This document shows, in pieces, positions 29,866-38,573 of a stretch of 64,000 nt of DNA; the first letter of the stretch is position 1, and every line of letters starts with the position of its first letter. This stretch comes from an uncultured Paracoccaceae bacterium (GTDB taxonomy: Bacteria; Pseudomonadota; Alphaproteobacteria; Rhodobacterales; Rhodobacteraceae): contig CANLPZ010000001.1 in the NCBI GenBank assembly GCA_947493145.1, positions 1,206,501-1,270,500 of the forward strand. The letters run 5' to 3'. The position numbers and the translations under genes are program-made. Under the pieces are notes generated by a model. The model had not been told where the DNA came from. It made no database searches and worked only from the letters and a program-made list of their open reading frames with translations.

Positions 29866-31166
29866 AGCGGACCAAAAATTTTGTAATGAATCGCTTCTAA
29901 AACAATTCCATTTGTGTTGAGCGTCATAGCGCCATTTATGTCGTCATCTTGCTCGTAAATTCCAGCAGCCCAGCCATTTGGAAAGCTTGCGTTTTGGGAA
30001 ATTTTATCCAAGCCGAGAGCTGTATAATTTGTTTCGTACAATGCATCCCAACCGAAAACCGTTTTGGTACTCAAAGTTCGTAAATGGTCGTAACTATTGC
30101 CTGCCTCTGACAAGACGGACCAAGGGTTTTCATTTCCATAAACGGTCGAGTAAACAAAATACGGCGCTTGATCAATATGGTCCTCACTCACAAAAGTTAA
30201 TTGGCCAGTTTCTTCAAAGCGGCGTACTTGGGCTTGGTAAACACGCTCGGCCAGTCGCGCAGCTTCGCTGTCTAACCCAAGTTCCAATCCTTGCAAAATA
30301 TAAGGCTCGCTGAGAGTCGGCGTAACTGCGTTAAAAATTCTGTGCGATCGATTGTCAGCCGGAACTTCAGTGTTCTGAACCTTCTCCCATTTTAGGATAT
30401 CTCTGGCCGAAACCGAATTTATTGTGTCTAATCCCCACAAGGCCGCGGCACGCGCAGCATATTGTTCGTACCCAATCCTGCCTTCTTGATTAAAAACGGT
30501 TTCTCCATCGACCACAGCGGTTCCGACCAGCTCACCGCTTTTCACCATTCCTTGAAGATCCCAATTCGATAAGATCTGACGTATCGTTGGTGCGTAACTT
30601 GGGTAATGGTGTTCAAGTATACGCAACGCCGATAACATCCTGCCGATATCTATCGCCGACCAGCCAATTCCCTTTTCAGTCGGTTTATTTTTATAGTCGA
30701 CCAAACCAAGAGTATTCGTGTTGTAAGTTTTGTTCGGAAGTTTCCCGTCAAATAATTCAACTATCGATAAACCAGTTAAAAACTGTGTCACGCGTTTATC
30801 AAATTCGTTGTCCGCGATGATTCCAATGCGTACGGCCGATACTAATCCCAAAATATATGACCCTTGATCCCAAAGCGTAGTCGATGGAAAACCGTCGACC
30901 GAATTTACCCATCCGGTCGCTTTCTGGGTATTGTTCTCAATATAGGCCCACGCGGTCTCGGCCATATAAATGTCGTTCTCACTATAGGGTCGAGGGTCAA
31001 TAGGCGACAAATTCAACTCAATTGTTTTTGGTATGCTATTGTTGCCGGCGACGACGAACCCAGATCCAAAATAATCCAAACCAATTGCGGACACGCTTGC
31101 GACACCAAGGCCAGAAATAAACAAAACGCTTGTTAGGTTTTTGAAGGCGTTTTTGGAACTATACAT
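29847..31166 (-). CDS. DUF3131 domain-containing exported protein (second copy)
   Basis: A 439-residue protein with an N-terminal signal sequence (VLFISGLGVASVSAIGL) and a DUF3131 domain from about residue 60. It is a paralogue of the 26191-27879 product: shared blocks include TAWAYIENNTQKATGWVNSV, FPSTTLWDQGSY, LPNKTYNT, SAIDIGRMLSALRI and QEGRIGYEQYAARAAALWG, and a shared C-terminal NTNGIVLEAIHYK. It overlaps the glycosyltransferase gene by eight bases, tying it to polymer synthesis. A periplasmic glycan-processing role is inferred. Confidence 0.85.
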   Translation of the reverse strand: MYSSKNAFKNLTSVLFISGLGVASVSAIGLDYFGSGFVVAGNNSIPKTIELNLSPIDPRPYSENDIYMAETAWAYIENNTQKATGWVNSVDGFPSTTLWDQGSYILGLVSAVRIGIIADNEFDKRVTQFLTGLSIVELFDGKLPNKTYNTNTLGLVDYKNKPTEKGIGWSAIDIGRMLSALRILEHHYPSYAPTIRQILSNWDLQGMVKSGELVGTAVVDGETVFNQEGRIGYEQYAARAAALWGLDTINSVSARDILKWEKVQNTEVPADNRSHRIFNAVTPTLSEPYILQGLELGLDSEAARLAERVYQAQVRRFEETGQLTFVSEDHIDQAPYFVYSTVYGNENPWSVLSEAGNSYDHLRTLSTKTVFGWDALYETNYTALGLDKISQNASFPNGWAAGIYEQDDDINGAMTLNTNGIVLEAIHYKIFGPLWSVEN

Positions 31167-32883
31167 TCAATGATCCTATTCGGCTTTCTTCAATTTCAAT
31201 GGCTTTCTTGGGATCAAAGTATCCGGCACGTATAATTTGGACGTAAGCTTGGGTGTTCCAGAGCACCCAAAAAAGGTTAACCAAGAAAAGTGACCAAGAG
31301 AAATTTTCATGGCCGCTGAGCGTTAGCGTAAAGCCTATTCCAACAGCTGCCAGATTGGTTGCAACAATTAAAATATAGGGCCAAATGAATTGAAGTTCGG
31401 TAAATTTCATGGGTGTTTTCGGCGTTGCTGGGAATTTTGGTTTTCGTCCCAACAAAACCAAAACGAGCGCGCGAAGGTGAATAGGTATACAAACTAAATT
31501 TAGTGTACGGCCTATGGAAATGTTATGACCACCACATCCAATTAACAATGCTATCTCATTCAACACTAAAAGCGGGAGTAAATGCAGAAAAAACTCCAAC
31601 GAGAAACTGTCAATCGGGGCAATTCCTGTTGTCAAAGTTATGACGGGTGCGAGCAGTAAAAAAGGCGCCCACAAAACCGAAAAATATGACCAAAACGTCG
31701 AAAGATAGTGAAGTTTTGTACTCGTTTTCATCGATCGGCTAAACAGTGGGTTGTGTTTAAAAAAAATATCAAATGTTCCGCCTGCGTATTTCAATCTCTG
31801 GATCGACCAAGCTTTCAAACTCCACGGCGAGAGCATTTTTGTCTCCACTTTTGGATGAAATACCGACCTCCACTCTGAAGTCGGAGACGCGTGAATTTTT
31901 ATTGAAGTGAGCAAGTCTTCTGAAACATGAAACCGAAACGGTTCGGAACGTGCTGAGGCCAAAATCGAAGTTTGTTGATTCCCAAAGCCGAACGATCGCG
32001 ACTTAACTTTCTCAAGCTGTTCAAACAAACAGACTTCAAAAAGCGCACTCCTTCTATGAATTGAACCTGCACCACAACAAAACGAGGCTCCATTTCGGTT
32101 TCGCCGACGCTGGATAACATCAAAAAACATTGACGGATCACTTAAAAACGGATCCTGAGTTTTTGCATGCTTGGATCGGAACGCGCCATTAAGAAATTTC
32201 GGGGTTAATGGGAAGCGCGGAACCGTTGGGATATCGTAAAACCAATGAGGTGTCTGAACCCAAGCAACGTTTGGATCATTAAAATACCCCAATGTATTGA
32301 CAAGAAACGAGGGGCTTAAAATTGTATCAGCATCGCAAATTATAACAAAGTCACCAGATGTTCGAAAAAGTGCATGTTTTAAATTACCAGCTTTGTATCC
32401 GACGTTTTCGGACCGGCTTTGGTATCCGACACCATTGATTGCCGCCATTTGCCGCATCGATGGTCTGTTTCCGTCATCTAAAACAAAAATGTTAGTTCGC
32501 ACATCTGTCGGAATTTCGATGTCTTTGGCGAAATGAACAGATCTTTCAACCAGTTGTGTTTCCTCATCAAAGGTTGTGATGAAGATATCGATGGAAGTCG
32601 ATCCCAGCTTCCAGACGTCAAATTCAGTATCTTTTGGTCGCCAAATATCATGAAAAAAGAGTAACGTTCCTACAAATGTCAGCGTTTCTGCCACAGCGAC
32701 TGCAACAGAAAATACCATTGCTTCGGGATTTAATGACGAGGTCCAACGCCAATAAAGGTACCAAATCGCGACTCCGACGGTAAGGCTTGCAAAAAAATGC
32801 CAAAACGCCAATCGTAAGGGCGACATTTGGCGAAGTAACGGCGGTTTCCTATGATCGTAGGTAAGATAGTAATCCGGCTTCAT
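31159..32883 (-). CDS. Cellulose-synthase-like family 2 glycosyltransferase
   Basis: A 574-residue inner-membrane processive glycosyltransferase. Two N-terminal helices (24-78) precede a GT2 domain with DDG (136-138), DAD (184-186, metal binding), FCCGAGSIHRRSAL and SED (321-323, catalytic base), then several C-terminal helices. The polymer-grip motif QxxRW appears as QRLKY (362-366), a conservative but unusual change. There is no C-terminal PilZ domain and no BcsB-like partner, so it is not a standard cellulose synthase and probably not directly controlled by cyclic di-GMP. The polymer and sugar are unknown. Confidence 0.88.
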   Translation of the reverse strand: MKPDYYLTYDHRKPPLLRQMSPLRLAFWHFFASLTVGVAIWYLYWRWTSSLNPEAMVFSVAVAVAETLTFVGTLLFFHDIWRPKDTEFDVWKLGSTSIDIFITTFDEETQLVERSVHFAKDIEIPTDVRTNIFVLDDGNRPSMRQMAAINGVGYQSRSENVGYKAGNLKHALFRTSGDFVIICDADTILSPSFLVNTLGYFNDPNVAWVQTPHWFYDIPTVPRFPLTPKFLNGAFRSKHAKTQDPFLSDPSMFFDVIQRRRNRNGASFCCGAGSIHRRSALFEVCLFEQLEKVKSRSFGFGNQQTSILASARSEPFRFHVSEDLLTSIKIHASPTSEWRSVFHPKVETKMLSPWSLKAWSIQRLKYAGGTFDIFFKHNPLFSRSMKTSTKLHYLSTFWSYFSVLWAPFLLLAPVITLTTGIAPIDSFSLEFFLHLLPLLVLNEIALLIGCGGHNISIGRTLNLVCIPIHLRALVLVLLGRKPKFPATPKTPMKFTELQFIWPYILIVATNLAAVGIGFTLTLSGHENFSWSLFLVNLFWVLWNTQAYVQIIRAGYFDPKKAIEIEESRIGSLNV

Positions 32884-32898
32884 TTTTTGGCTACTTAG

Positions 32899-33654
32899 TT
32901 AATAAGTTTTGTTGGCACGTTTGAAGTCTCTGACAAATGCATCCGCAACACGCAAAATTGCATCGTATTCATTTTGATTCGGGTATTCTGCGGAAGGTCC
33001 GGTTGAAAACGACCACACCCCAACCGTAAGCTTTACGTTCAGATCGCGTGTCAATAATGCAGATTGTGTTAGGCTTGCGAACACTGAAAAATTACACCCT
33101 GTTTCTGGATTCGCGTGGGCAAAAAAAACTGATAGCTTTGGCTGCCCTGGAACGCTGACATACTCATCGGCATCAAAAAAACGTATCCCGGAACTTACAA
33201 ACTTTTCTTTAAATTGAGATTGCAATCGTTCGCCAAAAGGTTCGTCAAATCCCTTTGGCGCTTTCAAACCACGAATGTCGAAATGAATTCCTTTTAGATC
33301 TCGAAGCGCATCTAACTTCTCAGAAAACCGGCGTTTTTCGGGATCAAATCCTAACAAAACCTCTGCGTCATTGTGCTGACAAATTCTTGGCGCTTCCGGA
33401 TGATCAACTTTGTGGCCACTTGAAAGCGCTTTTGAATCCAGCATACCATAAAGTCGGTAGATTGCTTCCTTACTTCTGGGCTCAAACAAACGAGAACTGA
33501 ACTTCCTCCTTTTATAACACTCGCTTCCGTTGGGACAGTTTTCACCTATATATTTATATTTCTCCCATAAGATCCAAAATCGATCCTTTTCCACCTCATC
33601 GGACAAGACCGATGAGCCCACCAGTATAAAGAAGACGATCAATATCAATCGCAT
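32899..33654 (-). CDS. Exported protein of unknown function
   Basis: A 251-residue protein with a short signal peptide (LILIVFFILVGSSVLS). Two Cys near the N-terminus (ENCPNGSECYKRR) may be bridged. The C-terminal 140 residues have an alternating strand/helix pattern (IHFDIRGLKAP, ERLQSQFKEKFVSSGIRFFD, LSVFFAHANPETGCNFSVFA, VKLTVGVWSFSTGPS, DAILRVADAFVRDFKRAN), like small periplasmic alpha-beta domains. I do not recognise the family. It lies between the STAS-nucleotidyltransferase gene (two bases apart) and the glycosyltransferase, so it is very likely part of the same operon and process. Confidence 0.75.
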   Translation of the reverse strand: MRLILIVFFILVGSSVLSDEVEKDRFWILWEKYKYIGENCPNGSECYKRRKFSSRLFEPRSKEAIYRLYGMLDSKALSSGHKVDHPEAPRICQHNDAEVLLGFDPEKRRFSEKLDALRDLKGIHFDIRGLKAPKGFDEPFGERLQSQFKEKFVSSGIRFFDADEYVSVPGQPKLSVFFAHANPETGCNFSVFASLTQSALLTRDLNVKLTVGVWSFSTGPSAEYPNQNEYDAILRVADAFVRDFKRANKTY

Positions 33655-33656
33655 GT

Positions 33657-35117
33657 TTACGCCAATCTCAGATATTTATCTTGGCCAACTGAAATGACAT
33701 TTGAAACACAATCCAATGGCTGAGTGTTCCTTAAAGTCCCGTCAGCGAATTTGTGATTAATTGCCCACTCCGAAGACACAATCATATCTTCAATTATCGC
33801 ACCGCTTTCGACGCGTGTATTTGGCATAATGTGAGAATTGGAAACGAAAGCCCCGCGCTCAACAATTGCGTTTTTTCCTATCGTTACAGGCCCCTTTAGC
33901 TTAGCGCCCTTTTCTACAATGCCGCCATCGTCGATAAAAACCTGATTTCGTTGAAACGAAGAATTCCCAAATCTATGCCCCATCTCGAAATTTGGAGAAA
34001 AAACATTTGGGATTCTTCCATTGAGCGCTAACGCCAACCCCGTAGCATAATCTTTGCCACACCCAATATCGATCCAATCGAACGTTGATTGGAAAACATT
34101 GATATGACCACCGCGGTTTAAAATTTTCGGTAGCAAATGGTTTGCGATATCTTGTTCAGGTTCGCTGCTGATATCTGAAACGACATCGCGATTGAAAATG
34201 TATATCCCAGTATTCGCAAGATTTGAAACGGCTTTGGATGGCGCCGGCTTCTCCTGAAACGTTGTCAAGCGACCGTCGTCATCAATCGCCATTATTCCAT
34301 ACTTATGGCATACGTCTGGACCGACCTGCTTAGCGGCGATCGTGACCTCAGCGCCGCTTGAACGATGTGAATCCAACATTTTTCCCAAATTGATATCTGT
34401 CAACGCGTCGCCGCACAAAACGAAAAAGTCATCTTGAAATGCTGAATTCAATTCCGCGAATTTTTTAATCGTACTCGCTGACCCCAACAATCGAGGTTCC
34501 CAATTACGCGTTTCGAAACTTCCTTCGTTCAAATAGAAAACTGATTGCCCCAAATTTGCATTTTTTGCGAAGTAATCATGAATTTGCGGACCTAAATGAC
34601 CCGGGTTCAAAAGAACCTTTGACGCGCCAAACCGTTGGAGATGGTTCAAAATGTGATGAAGGACTGGTTTCCCCAAAAAGGGGAGCATTGGTTTCGGATA
34701 GTCCATCGTAAGCGGGTGCATGCGCGATCCTTTACCCGCGCATAGCACCAAACAGGTTACGCCGCTCAATTTCGTTGATGTAAAGGCATCACTCTCCAAG
34801 GCTTCAGTCACTGACGAATGTATTGGGAAGAACTCATCCAAGCCGTTTGAATGTAGTTTCTGGATCGATTTACGTCCCAGTTCGCAAAACCCAACTGTCA
34901 ATCTTCTGTCAACTGTCGAATAGAATTCGACCAAGGCTGCAATCGCGGCAAAGCCCAGTTTCGGAACCTTGGAAAAATCGAGTACCAACCCGACAGCGCC
35001 ACGTCTCATGCATTGCGCCTCCAACTGCTTCAACCCAACTAAAAGGTCACTGGACAATCGCTTCGCCGCAAATTCAAGAACGCAAATATTGTTGTCGTAT
35101 TCAATTTTACCTAGCAT
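33657..35117 (-). CDS. STAS domain fused to sugar-phosphate nucleotidyltransferase
   Basis: A 486-residue fusion. Residues 1-108 have the STAS pattern (LVLDFSKVPKLGFAAIAALV, then FCELGRKSIQKLHSNGLDEF); the phosphorylatable Ser of anti-sigma antagonists is replaced (FAA where DSSG is usual, Ala57). Residues 120-360 form an NTP_transferase domain with LCAGKGSRMHPLT and PKPMLP (125-146), the metal-binding GD (237-238) and FQEKP, followed by a left-handed beta-helix (395-460). The enzyme part should make an NDP-sugar (GDP-mannose or NDP-glucose type) for the neighbouring glycosyltransferase. The STAS domain suggests regulation by protein partner. Overlaps the acyltransferase gene by seven bases. 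Confidence 0.85.
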   Translation of the reverse strand: MLGKIEYDNNICVLEFAAKRLSSDLLVGLKQLEAQCMRRGAVGLVLDFSKVPKLGFAAIAALVEFYSTVDRRLTVGFCELGRKSIQKLHSNGLDEFFPIHSSVTEALESDAFTSTKLSGVTCLVLCAGKGSRMHPLTMDYPKPMLPFLGKPVLHHILNHLQRFGASKVLLNPGHLGPQIHDYFAKNANLGQSVFYLNEGSFETRNWEPRLLGSASTIKKFAELNSAFQDDFFVLCGDALTDINLGKMLDSHRSSGAEVTIAAKQVGPDVCHKYGIMAIDDDGRLTTFQEKPAPSKAVSNLANTGIYIFNRDVVSDISSEPEQDIANHLLPKILNRGGHINVFQSTFDWIDIGCGKDYATGLALALNGRIPNVFSPNFEMGHRFGNSSFQRNQVFIDDGGIVEKGAKLKGPVTIGKNAIVERGAFVSNSHIMPNTRVESGAIIEDMIVSSEWAINHKFADGTLRNTQPLDCVSNVISVGQDKYLRLA

Positions 35118-36238
35118 TCTATACCTCTATTTCGGTTGAAAATTTTTATGTCCGGCATCTGACCAAGACCAATCGTCCAAGCCGATATGCGCAGTTGTGA
35201 AACACACCAAACAAAGATCGATGTACTTGCGGTCACAAGAAGAATTTTCAAAACAACCTGCGATATCGGTGAAAGAACCAATCCTGAAATTAAGATCTCA
35301 GAAAAATCCATAAATATTGGGTGGCACAAGTAGATCCCGAAACTAAACGGTGCCAGCTTGGACAAGATCGGCGGCCAATAACTTGAAGCAAAACGCATAA
35401 GACACGCAAACAAAACAATTGGCATCAAAAAATCGGCCCAATACCCTGCGGTGAAGTTATGTTGCCATTCGCCTGACAAAACAATTTTTTGTGTCGCCCA
35501 CAGTTTTATTCCAACTAAAACAATCACCGAAAGCGTGAGAGTGTAATCGGTCCACCGCACCGCCAAAGTTTGGGTATGGTTTCGCCATATCCCATACATC
35601 GAACCAGCAACAAAACCATATCCGGAATAGGCCGCGATTTTTACGGCCCGCACAACATAATCGAATCCCGAGATCGTCGAAAAGCTTGACCACAAAAAAA
35701 CGTCTATTTCACGTTTAAAAAACAAAAGGAGGATAACACAAAAACCAATCCAAATTCGGTCAGCCGCCAATTGATAAAGTGGGAAAAGAAGTACAAGAGC
35801 AAAGAGAGTTGGCAGGAAATGCATATGGTATTTGACGTCCCCCAATAACAGGTAGCCGACCCATGATTTCCAACTAAAAATTTGCTCTACAACGAAATTC
35901 AAGTAACCAAAATGATTTGCTTTAACCATATTGAAAAACGCATAAAACACTGTCCAAAACACGAAAGGTATAAGTAATCTTTGTGTTTGCTGACGCATTA
36001 CAAATCGATAGTTACGTGGCTTTTTGTCCAACGCCATCAACAATAAAAAGATCGAAATAATTAGAAATAGTTCGGTTCTTGCCGTATAAACGACCGCGCG
36101 TATAATCATCGGAGCGATCCGTTGAGCCGGTTCATACGATACAAAGGGTTGGCCAGCGGCATCGGACGTGGCGTGAAGACCAATCATCGACACACCAGCG
36201 ATAAGACGCAAGCTATCCAACCAAACTAACCGTGACAC
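35111..36238 (-). CDS. Acyltransferase 3 family membrane protein
   Basis: A 375-residue integral membrane protein with about ten helices. The N-terminal pattern WLDSLRLIAGVSMIGLHATS holds the conserved Arg and His of the acyltransferase-3 (OafA/YrhL/WcaK-type) family, and SFGIYLCHPIFMDF near the C-terminus is another typical block. Such enzymes add acetyl or succinyl groups to surface glycans, and here probably decorate the polymer made by the downstream glycosyltransferase. First gene of the minus-strand operon that runs to 29245. Confidence 0.88.
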   Translation of the reverse strand: MSRLVWLDSLRLIAGVSMIGLHATSDAAGQPFVSYEPAQRIAPMIIRAVVYTARTELFLIISIFLLLMALDKKPRNYRFVMRQQTQRLLIPFVFWTVFYAFFNMVKANHFGYLNFVVEQIFSWKSWVGYLLLGDVKYHMHFLPTLFALVLLFPLYQLAADRIWIGFCVILLLFFKREIDVFLWSSFSTISGFDYVVRAVKIAAYSGYGFVAGSMYGIWRNHTQTLAVRWTDYTLTLSVIVLVGIKLWATQKIVLSGEWQHNFTAGYWADFLMPIVLFACLMRFASSYWPPILSKLAPFSFGIYLCHPIFMDFSEILISGLVLSPISQVVLKILLVTASTSIFVWCVSQLRISAWTIGLGQMPDIKIFNRNRGIEC

Positions 36239-36388
36239 AAATTCGTCCTTACGACCGATTCCATTTGTGTCGAACCTGCCATGTTGATCGAAAATAATTG
36301 GTAAACAGAGGATCGATTTTAGGCGCGATAGGTTTCACTCTTTTTTAAACTTCTTTGGACTAACTTCGCGCAGCCAAAGGAGGCATCA

Positions 36389-36892
36389 ATGATTCGTAAC
36401 ACATTGATTTTATTCGCGGTTGGGATTGGGTCGGCGTCTCATTCAACGACGCTTTTAGATACGGAAAATTGTGTGCCTACCGCCACTACAATCGAAAGCG
36501 ACGCGCCAAGCTGCGATACCGATGCCATGGCTTCTAAAAGGCTGGAAATGGAACGGGCACAAGACAACATTTTCTTTTCAACCGGTATCGAACTTGCCGA
36601 CAATTCAAAGGCACAGCTCACAACACTAAAGAACGTTCTGAATACAGAAACGTTTTCGAATACTTGTTTTATGGTTGTTGGGCACTCTGATGCGTCTGGA
36701 AGCAATACAGTAAATCAAGCGATGGGACTTAAACGCGCGCAAACTGTTGCCGCGATGTTATCATCAGAACCTAATCCGGTTTCAAATGTCATCAAAGTTG
36801 AATCCAAAGGCGAAACCGAACTTTTAGTTGGTTTTGACCCAAACCATCGCCGCCATCGCCGCGTTACAATACTGGCGAAAACATGTGACTAA
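36389..36892 (+). CDS. OmpA-family peptidoglycan-binding exported protein
   Basis: A 167-residue protein with an N-terminal signal peptide and a C-terminal OmpA-like domain (about 60-165). The domain has FFSTGIELADNSKAQL, the conserved GHSDASGSNTVNQAMGLKRA with the Asp that contacts diaminopimelate, and the basic NHRRHRRVTI end. Three to four Cys outside the core may be bridged. The ribosome binding site is AAAGGAGG. It is divergent from the acyltransferase gene and may anchor a component of the polysaccharide system to the wall; that is inferred from location. Confidence 0.85.
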   Translation: MIRNTLILFAVGIGSASHSTTLLDTENCVPTATTIESDAPSCDTDAMASKRLEMERAQDNIFFSTGIELADNSKAQLTTLKNVLNTETFSNTCFMVVGHSDASGSNTVNQAMGLKRAQTVAAMLSSEPNPVSNVIKVESKGETELLVGFDPNHRRHRRVTILAKTCD

Positions 36893-37176
36893 TAATCAAA
36901 AACGCGGACATGCCGACGGGCTTGCATTGACAAAGAGTAAAACGGGAAGAAAGGTCTAAACCAAATCACGCACTGCAAGTGTCCGTTTGCCGGCCTCCTG
37001 CTATATCCACAAAATCAACTAACCAAAACGGATCATATTCACCATAACCCCAGCGGCGCTATTGGTTGCAAATTATGCAAACATCAGATGCACACCAAAG
37101 CCTTCTTTCTTTCCATCTCTGGCTTTCGGTCAAAATTGGTTGGCCACCGTTTTGTGGAATTGTCATTTAAATCTCC

Positions 37177-38142
37177 TTATTTTTCAATTCTAACAACTCG
37201 AAATCCTATACCGCGCCAACGCCAAGTCGGCATTACCTGAGCTCGACTAGCCAAACGCAGATGGTCCATTCCAGTGGAATATCGTCCACCTTTCAAAACG
37301 ACGTTGCAGCTTGGATTTTTATAAAAATATTTCAAAAAATCTTGGTTACTTTTGAACCCCAGATGCGCGCGTGTCCAACATGACATCGTCATTTCAGCGA
37401 CATTTCCAGACATATGTCTGACGCCCCAATTGTTCGCAGCATCAAGTTCATTCACTGGGACGGGTGCGTTTCGATTTACCAAACTGGGCATAGGTTTTCG
37501 GCGCGCTTGTTCGGTTCCACGACGCGAAAAATTTGCCTGTTCTTTTGTTAAATCATCTCCTTGAGCGAAACGTGTTTCCATTCCAGAACGCGCCGCGTAC
37601 TCCCACTCAGCTTCTGTCGGAAGTCGATAGACCGAAGAACCGACAAGAGAATTGAGCCAAGCAACATATTCTTGCGCGTCCAGGAACGAAACGTCTGTTA
37701 CAGGATGATTCGGACCGAGTAATTCTTTAGTACCGTTTGGAAATAGTGCGATGTGTTCAGGAACGTGTGTGCACGCTTGAGCATTGACGCATTCCATCCA
37801 TTCTTTAAACGTAATCTCGTTGCGTCCAATCGCAAAGGGCGCTTCGAAACTCACTTTGTGTCGTGGAAATTCTTGTGGAATATTATTTTCTTCGTGGGGT
37901 TCTAAAAGGCGAAAAGTTGGATTTGGTCCATATGCATCAAATGGATTTCTAGATTCTCCCTTTTTGGCGCCAATCAAAAACGAACCTTTAGGAATGACAA
38001 TCATTTCAGGGCACTGCGCGCATTCCTGAAAAATCTCGAAGTCCTGAGCAAGTTCGTGAATTTTGAATTCGTCTTGGGCCGCTTCAGCTATCAACTGACT
38101 TCCCAAAAAAGCACCAATAATGGCAGTCCAAAATTTTCTCAT
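37177..38142 (-). CDS. SUMF1/FGE-fold exported protein without catalytic Cys
   Basis: A 321-residue protein with a signal peptide ending near AEA. The FGE-sulfatase fold runs from about residue 45: MIVIPKGSFLIGAKKGE, PRHKVSFEAPFAIGRNEITF, WMECVNAQ, HPVTDVSFLDAQEYVAWLN, YRLPTEAEWEYAARSG and MSGNVAEMT, ending RLASRAQVMPTWRWRGIGFR. The active-site Cys of true formylglycine-generating enzymes is missing in GGRYSTGMDHLRLASR, and no sulfatase gene is nearby. Like many SUMF1-like proteins it is probably a binding or structural protein. Role in this locus unknown. Confidence 0.85.
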   Translation of the reverse strand: MRKFWTAIIGAFLGSQLIAEAAQDEFKIHELAQDFEIFQECAQCPEMIVIPKGSFLIGAKKGESRNPFDAYGPNPTFRLLEPHEENNIPQEFPRHKVSFEAPFAIGRNEITFKEWMECVNAQACTHVPEHIALFPNGTKELLGPNHPVTDVSFLDAQEYVAWLNSLVGSSVYRLPTEAEWEYAARSGMETRFAQGDDLTKEQANFSRRGTEQARRKPMPSLVNRNAPVPVNELDAANNWGVRHMSGNVAEMTMSCWTRAHLGFKSNQDFLKYFYKNPSCNVVLKGGRYSTGMDHLRLASRAQVMPTWRWRGIGFRVVRIEK

Positions 38143-38402
38143 AATTTACCTCATTAAAATGATTTAAAATCTAATGATAAAATCCAAAAACCTCGCCAAT
38201 AAACCAAACACACGCAAATTTTGGTCACCCCAGAAACATGAAAGCAAACCGCCAAATAGCAATTATGAATAGGCTATGGAAATACCACAAGATCGATCAA
38301 ATAGTTGTATAATTCAAATGCGTGGACAGAAAACCAGTACGTCTATGTGTATCGCTCTGAATCCATGGCCAGCGCGTAATCAGTTGATAATATTGCTAAA
38401 AG

Positions 38403-38478
38403 TGGTGAGCCGTGAAGGATTCGAACCTTCGACCTACTGATTAAAAGTCAGTTGCTCTACCAACTGAGCTAACGGCCC
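38403..38478 (-). tRNA. tRNA-Lys (anticodon TTT)
   Basis: The minus strand folds into a standard cloverleaf: 7-bp acceptor stem starting GGGCCGT (one G-T pair), D-arm AGCTCAGTTGGTAGAGC, anticodon stem-loop CTGACTTTTAATCAG, and T-arm GAAGGTTCGAATCCTTC. The CCA end is encoded (38403-38405). Its 3' end faces the 24-38 kb polysaccharide region. Confidence 0.97.
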
Positions 38479-38573
38479 ACTGGGGGGCTAATTAGAAACA
38501 CCAGACCAAATGGTCAACCCCGAAAAACCACCAAAGCTGGATTCATTTCAATCGAGCGACTATATGCGGGTTT

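Noticed and set aside
31159..32883. Bacterial cellulose synthase BcsA
   Set aside because: No PilZ domain, altered QxxRW, and no bcsB, bcsZ or bcsC in the locus.
37177..38142. Functional formylglycine-generating enzyme
   Set aside because: The catalytic Cys position is empty and no sulfatase is nearby.
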